Below, one piece after another: positions 5,265-6,483 of a stretch of 6,483 nt of DNA. The position numbers were made by a program, and so were the translations under genes. Under the pieces are notes generated by a model. The model did not search any database and was not told the origin of the DNA. It saw only the letters and a program-made list of their open reading frames with translations. Within the stretch, counting starts at the first letter, position 1; every line of letters begins with the position of its first letter. Source of the DNA: Methanobrevibacter sp. (GTDB lineage: Archaea; Methanobacteriota; Methanobacteria; Methanobacteriales; Methanobacteriaceae); contig JAUNXD010000095.1 of assembly GCA_030539985.1 (NCBI GenBank), positions 1 through 6,483 of the forward strand, in the 5' to 3' direction.

Positions 5265-5975
5265 ATGGAAGATAAGTTTTCAAGAACAGAGATGTTGATT
5301 GGAAATGAAGGGATGGAAAAATTAAAAGATGCAAAAGTTGCCGTTTTCGGTATTGGAGGTGTGGGATCCTTTGTTTGTGAAGGTCTTGCAAGAGGCGGAA
5401 TAGGTAATTTCATTTTGGTGGACTACGACAAAATTGATGAAAGCAACATCAACAGACAACTGATTGCAACAGTAAAGACAATCGGCAAATATAAGGTTGA
5501 TTTAATGAAGGAAAGGATTTTGGAAATCAATCCTGATGCAAATGTCGAAGTCTACAGGGAATTCTATATGGATGACTGTAAAATCGACCTCATTACCGAA
5601 GACCTCTCATATGCCGTTGACTGTGTGGATACCATAATGGCCAAAATTGCAATTGTATGCAATTGTGACGCCCTCAATGTCCCAGTCATCTCCTCAATGG
5701 GTACCGGAAACAAATTGGATCCTACAATGTTTGAGGTGGCCGACATCTATGAGACTTCAGTATGTCCGCTTGCAAGAATAATGAAAAAGGATTTCAGAAA
5801 AAGGAATATAGAAAAACTGAAAGTAGTCTATTCAAAAGAACATCCTATAAATACAAATGACTGTGAAATAAATAAAGACAAAAAATTCAAGGTTAAAGGA
5901 AGCGTTTCATTTGTGCCTTCCGTTGCGGGACTGATAATTGCAGGTGAAGTGATAAAAGACATTGCTGGAAAATGA
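5265..5975 (+). CDS. tcdA: ThiF/E1-like adenylating enzyme, TcdA (t6A dehydratase) type
   Basis: A 236-residue member of the ThiF/MoeB/HesA (E1-like) superfamily. In bacteria the closest type, TcdA (CsdL/YgdL), uses ATP to cyclise N6-threonylcarbamoyladenosine at position 37 of tRNAs. Visible features: an N-terminal RTEMLIG segment, GIGGVGS nucleotide loop (29-35), LVDYD (51-55), SNINRQ (60-65), a lysine after IGKYK (77), and D122 in the DCVD strand. The C-terminal half is the diagnostic part: SSMGTGNKLDPT (143-154), the CPLAR segment (167-171) and VVYSKE (187-192) match TcdA rather than MoeB or ThiF. The paired CxxC zinc motifs of MoeB/ThiF are absent. It is somewhat shorter than the E. coli protein (about 268). 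The role in this archaeon is inferred; the substrate could be different. No sulfurtransferase partner (CsdA/CsdE) is nearby. It diverges from tatD. Confidence 0.85.
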   Translation: MEDKFSRTEMLIGNEGMEKLKDAKVAVFGIGGVGSFVCEGLARGGIGNFILVDYDKIDESNINRQLIATVKTIGKYKVDLMKERILEINPDANVEVYREFYMDDCKIDLITEDLSYAVDCVDTIMAKIAIVCNCDALNVPVISSMGTGNKLDPTMFEVADIYETSVCPLARIMKKDFRKRNIEKLKVVYSKEHPINTNDCEINKDKKFKVKGSVSFVPSVAGLIIAGEVIKDIAGK

Positions 5976-5982
5976 CAATTAC

Positions 5983-6004
5983 TGAATTTTTCGGACAAAA
6001 TTCA
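5983..6004 (+). terminator. Stem-loop after tcdA
   Basis: A perfect eight-pair inverted repeat, TGAATTTT and AAAATTCA around a six-base TCGGAC loop, begins eight bases after the tcdA stop. The 5' arm includes T4-T5. It may protect or end the tcdA transcript, although no T run follows the hairpin. The rest of the 193-base gap (5976-6168) is AT-rich with no gene or promoter that I can support. Confidence 0.4.
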
Positions 6005-6135
6005 CCTGTCGAATAATTGATTTTAGACTCAATTAAATTAAAAGAAATTTCATTCGCCACCATTTAATAAAAAAGACATCACATTAAACATTCATAACAT
6101 TAAAAATAGATTAATTTTCAAGCTAATAGACATAT

Positions 6136-6159
6136 AAAAAAGAAAAAAAAGAAAAAAAG
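6136..6159 (-). terminator. Oligo-T terminator of the DUF4013-like gene
   Basis: On the minus strand, nine bases after the stop codon, there are three T runs (seven, eight and six bases) broken only by single C residues. This is a strong archaeal intrinsic terminator without a hairpin. Confidence 0.75.
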
Positions 6160-6168
6160 TTGGTTTAA

Positions 6169-6483
6169 TTATGCTGCATTAGAGTATAATAAACCAATAG
6201 CTCTGTTGTAGAAGAATAGGAAGTATACTGAGAAAATACCTAATAAAATACTACCTATAGTGTTGTTTAATCCAGAAATCCAAGCAATAATGACTGAAAC
6301 GACAATTAAAATAATAATTAAAACGAGAACAGTAGCAATAATTTTACCTAGACCTACTCTGGAAATATCCCCAATAGCTTCACCGATAGCTAAAGCATCT
6401 CCCAAATTGTCACTTTTTGCTAATCTACATTTAGCCATGAAGTTAGCTAAAGCAAAGACGATGAATAAGATAATACTTATAAT
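6169..6483 (-). CDS. DUF4013-like membrane protein, C-terminal part (start outside window)
   Basis: The frame is open to the window edge (104 residues visible), so the N-terminus is missing. An in-frame ATG at 6438 is probably internal, because hydrophobic coding sequence continues before it. The visible part holds the end of one hydrophobic helix (first ~15 residues), a polar segment with the IGDISRVGLGK stretch, a strongly hydrophobic helix (about 49-67), a short WISGLNN loop, and a last helix ending in YNRAIGLLYS. This pattern of glycine- and hydrophobic-rich helices with a final Y-x-R-A-x-G-x-x-Y element resembles DUF4013 membrane proteins, a family abundant in Methanobrevibacter and of unknown function. 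The family call is from memory of the motif and is moderate. A clear oligo-T terminator follows. Confidence 0.7.
   Translation of the reverse strand: MISIILFIVFALANFMAKCRLAKSDNLGDALAIGEAIGDISRVGLGKIIATVLVLIIILIVVSVIIAWISGLNNTIGSILLGIFSVYFLFFYNRAIGLLYSNAA

Noticed and set aside
5564..5746. 60-codon minus-strand open frame opposite tcdA
   Set aside because: Antisense shadow of conserved TcdA coding sequence, with no start signals.
5941..6008. Long-range pairing CAGGTGAA (5941-5948) with TTCACCTG (6001-6008)
   Set aside because: An eight-base match across 52 bases that spans coding sequence has no supporting context and competes with the local hairpin at 5983-6004.
6081..6104. Two ACATTAAA direct repeats 16 bases apart in the tcdA downstream gap
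   Set aside because: Short AT-rich repeats are expected by chance here, and the gap lies between convergent genes where an operator is unlikely.
6436..6438. ATG at 6438 as the start of the DUF4013-like gene
   Set aside because: Coding continues upstream in frame with a hydrophobic helix to the window edge, so the start is outside.
1..6483. Defence island, CRISPR array, mobile element or other new multi-gene system
   Set aside because: No direct-repeat array, transposase, integrase, attachment site or toxin-antitoxin pair is visible. The genes are recognisable housekeeping functions in alternating orientation.

Overview
The window looks like ordinary chromosome of a low-GC methanogenic archaeon, most likely Methanobrevibacter or a close relative in Methanobacteriales. 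The evidence is the AT-rich DNA, TATA-box promoters in every intergenic gap, GGTGA-type ribosome binding sites, an archaeal tRNA-Arg without encoded CCA, an Fe-S Rad3/DinG-type helicase, a V4R-domain transcription regulator of the methanogen MsvR type, and a DUF4013-like membrane protein. No virus, transposon, plasmid or CRISPR signature was found.

Layout, left to right. Positions 1-735 (+) hold the 3' part of a two-pass membrane protein with a long acidic tail; its start lies outside the window. Positions 760-833 (+) are tRNA-Arg(TCG). Positions 835-2664 (-) encode an XPD/DinG-like Fe-S helicase with an N-terminal zinc knuckle; its stop codon lies one base from the tRNA end. Positions 2749-3450 (+) are cbiL, a corrin-ring methyltransferase that diverges from the helicase across an 84-base promoter gap. 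Positions 3447-4220 (-) encode an HTH + V4R regulator that overlaps cbiL tail to tail by four bases. A 199-base gap with several inverted repeats follows. Positions 4420-5172 (-) are tatD. Positions 5265-5975 (+) are tcdA, a ThiF/E1-like enzyme that diverges from tatD. Positions 5976-6168 are a non-coding convergent gap ending in an oligo-T terminator for the last gene. Positions 6169-6483 (-) are the C-terminal part of a DUF4013-like membrane protein, cut by the window edge.

Most genes are single transcription units in alternating directions, with no clear multi-gene operon. The functions are housekeeping: tRNA supply and possibly tRNA modification, DNA repair or unwinding, cobamide synthesis (needed by the methyl-transfer step of methanogenesis), nuclease or hydrolase activity, and possibly redox-responsive regulation. 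The most interesting part is the V4R regulator and its upstream region, which holds two perfect inverted repeats placed like operators. I did not find a convincing undescribed multi-gene system.
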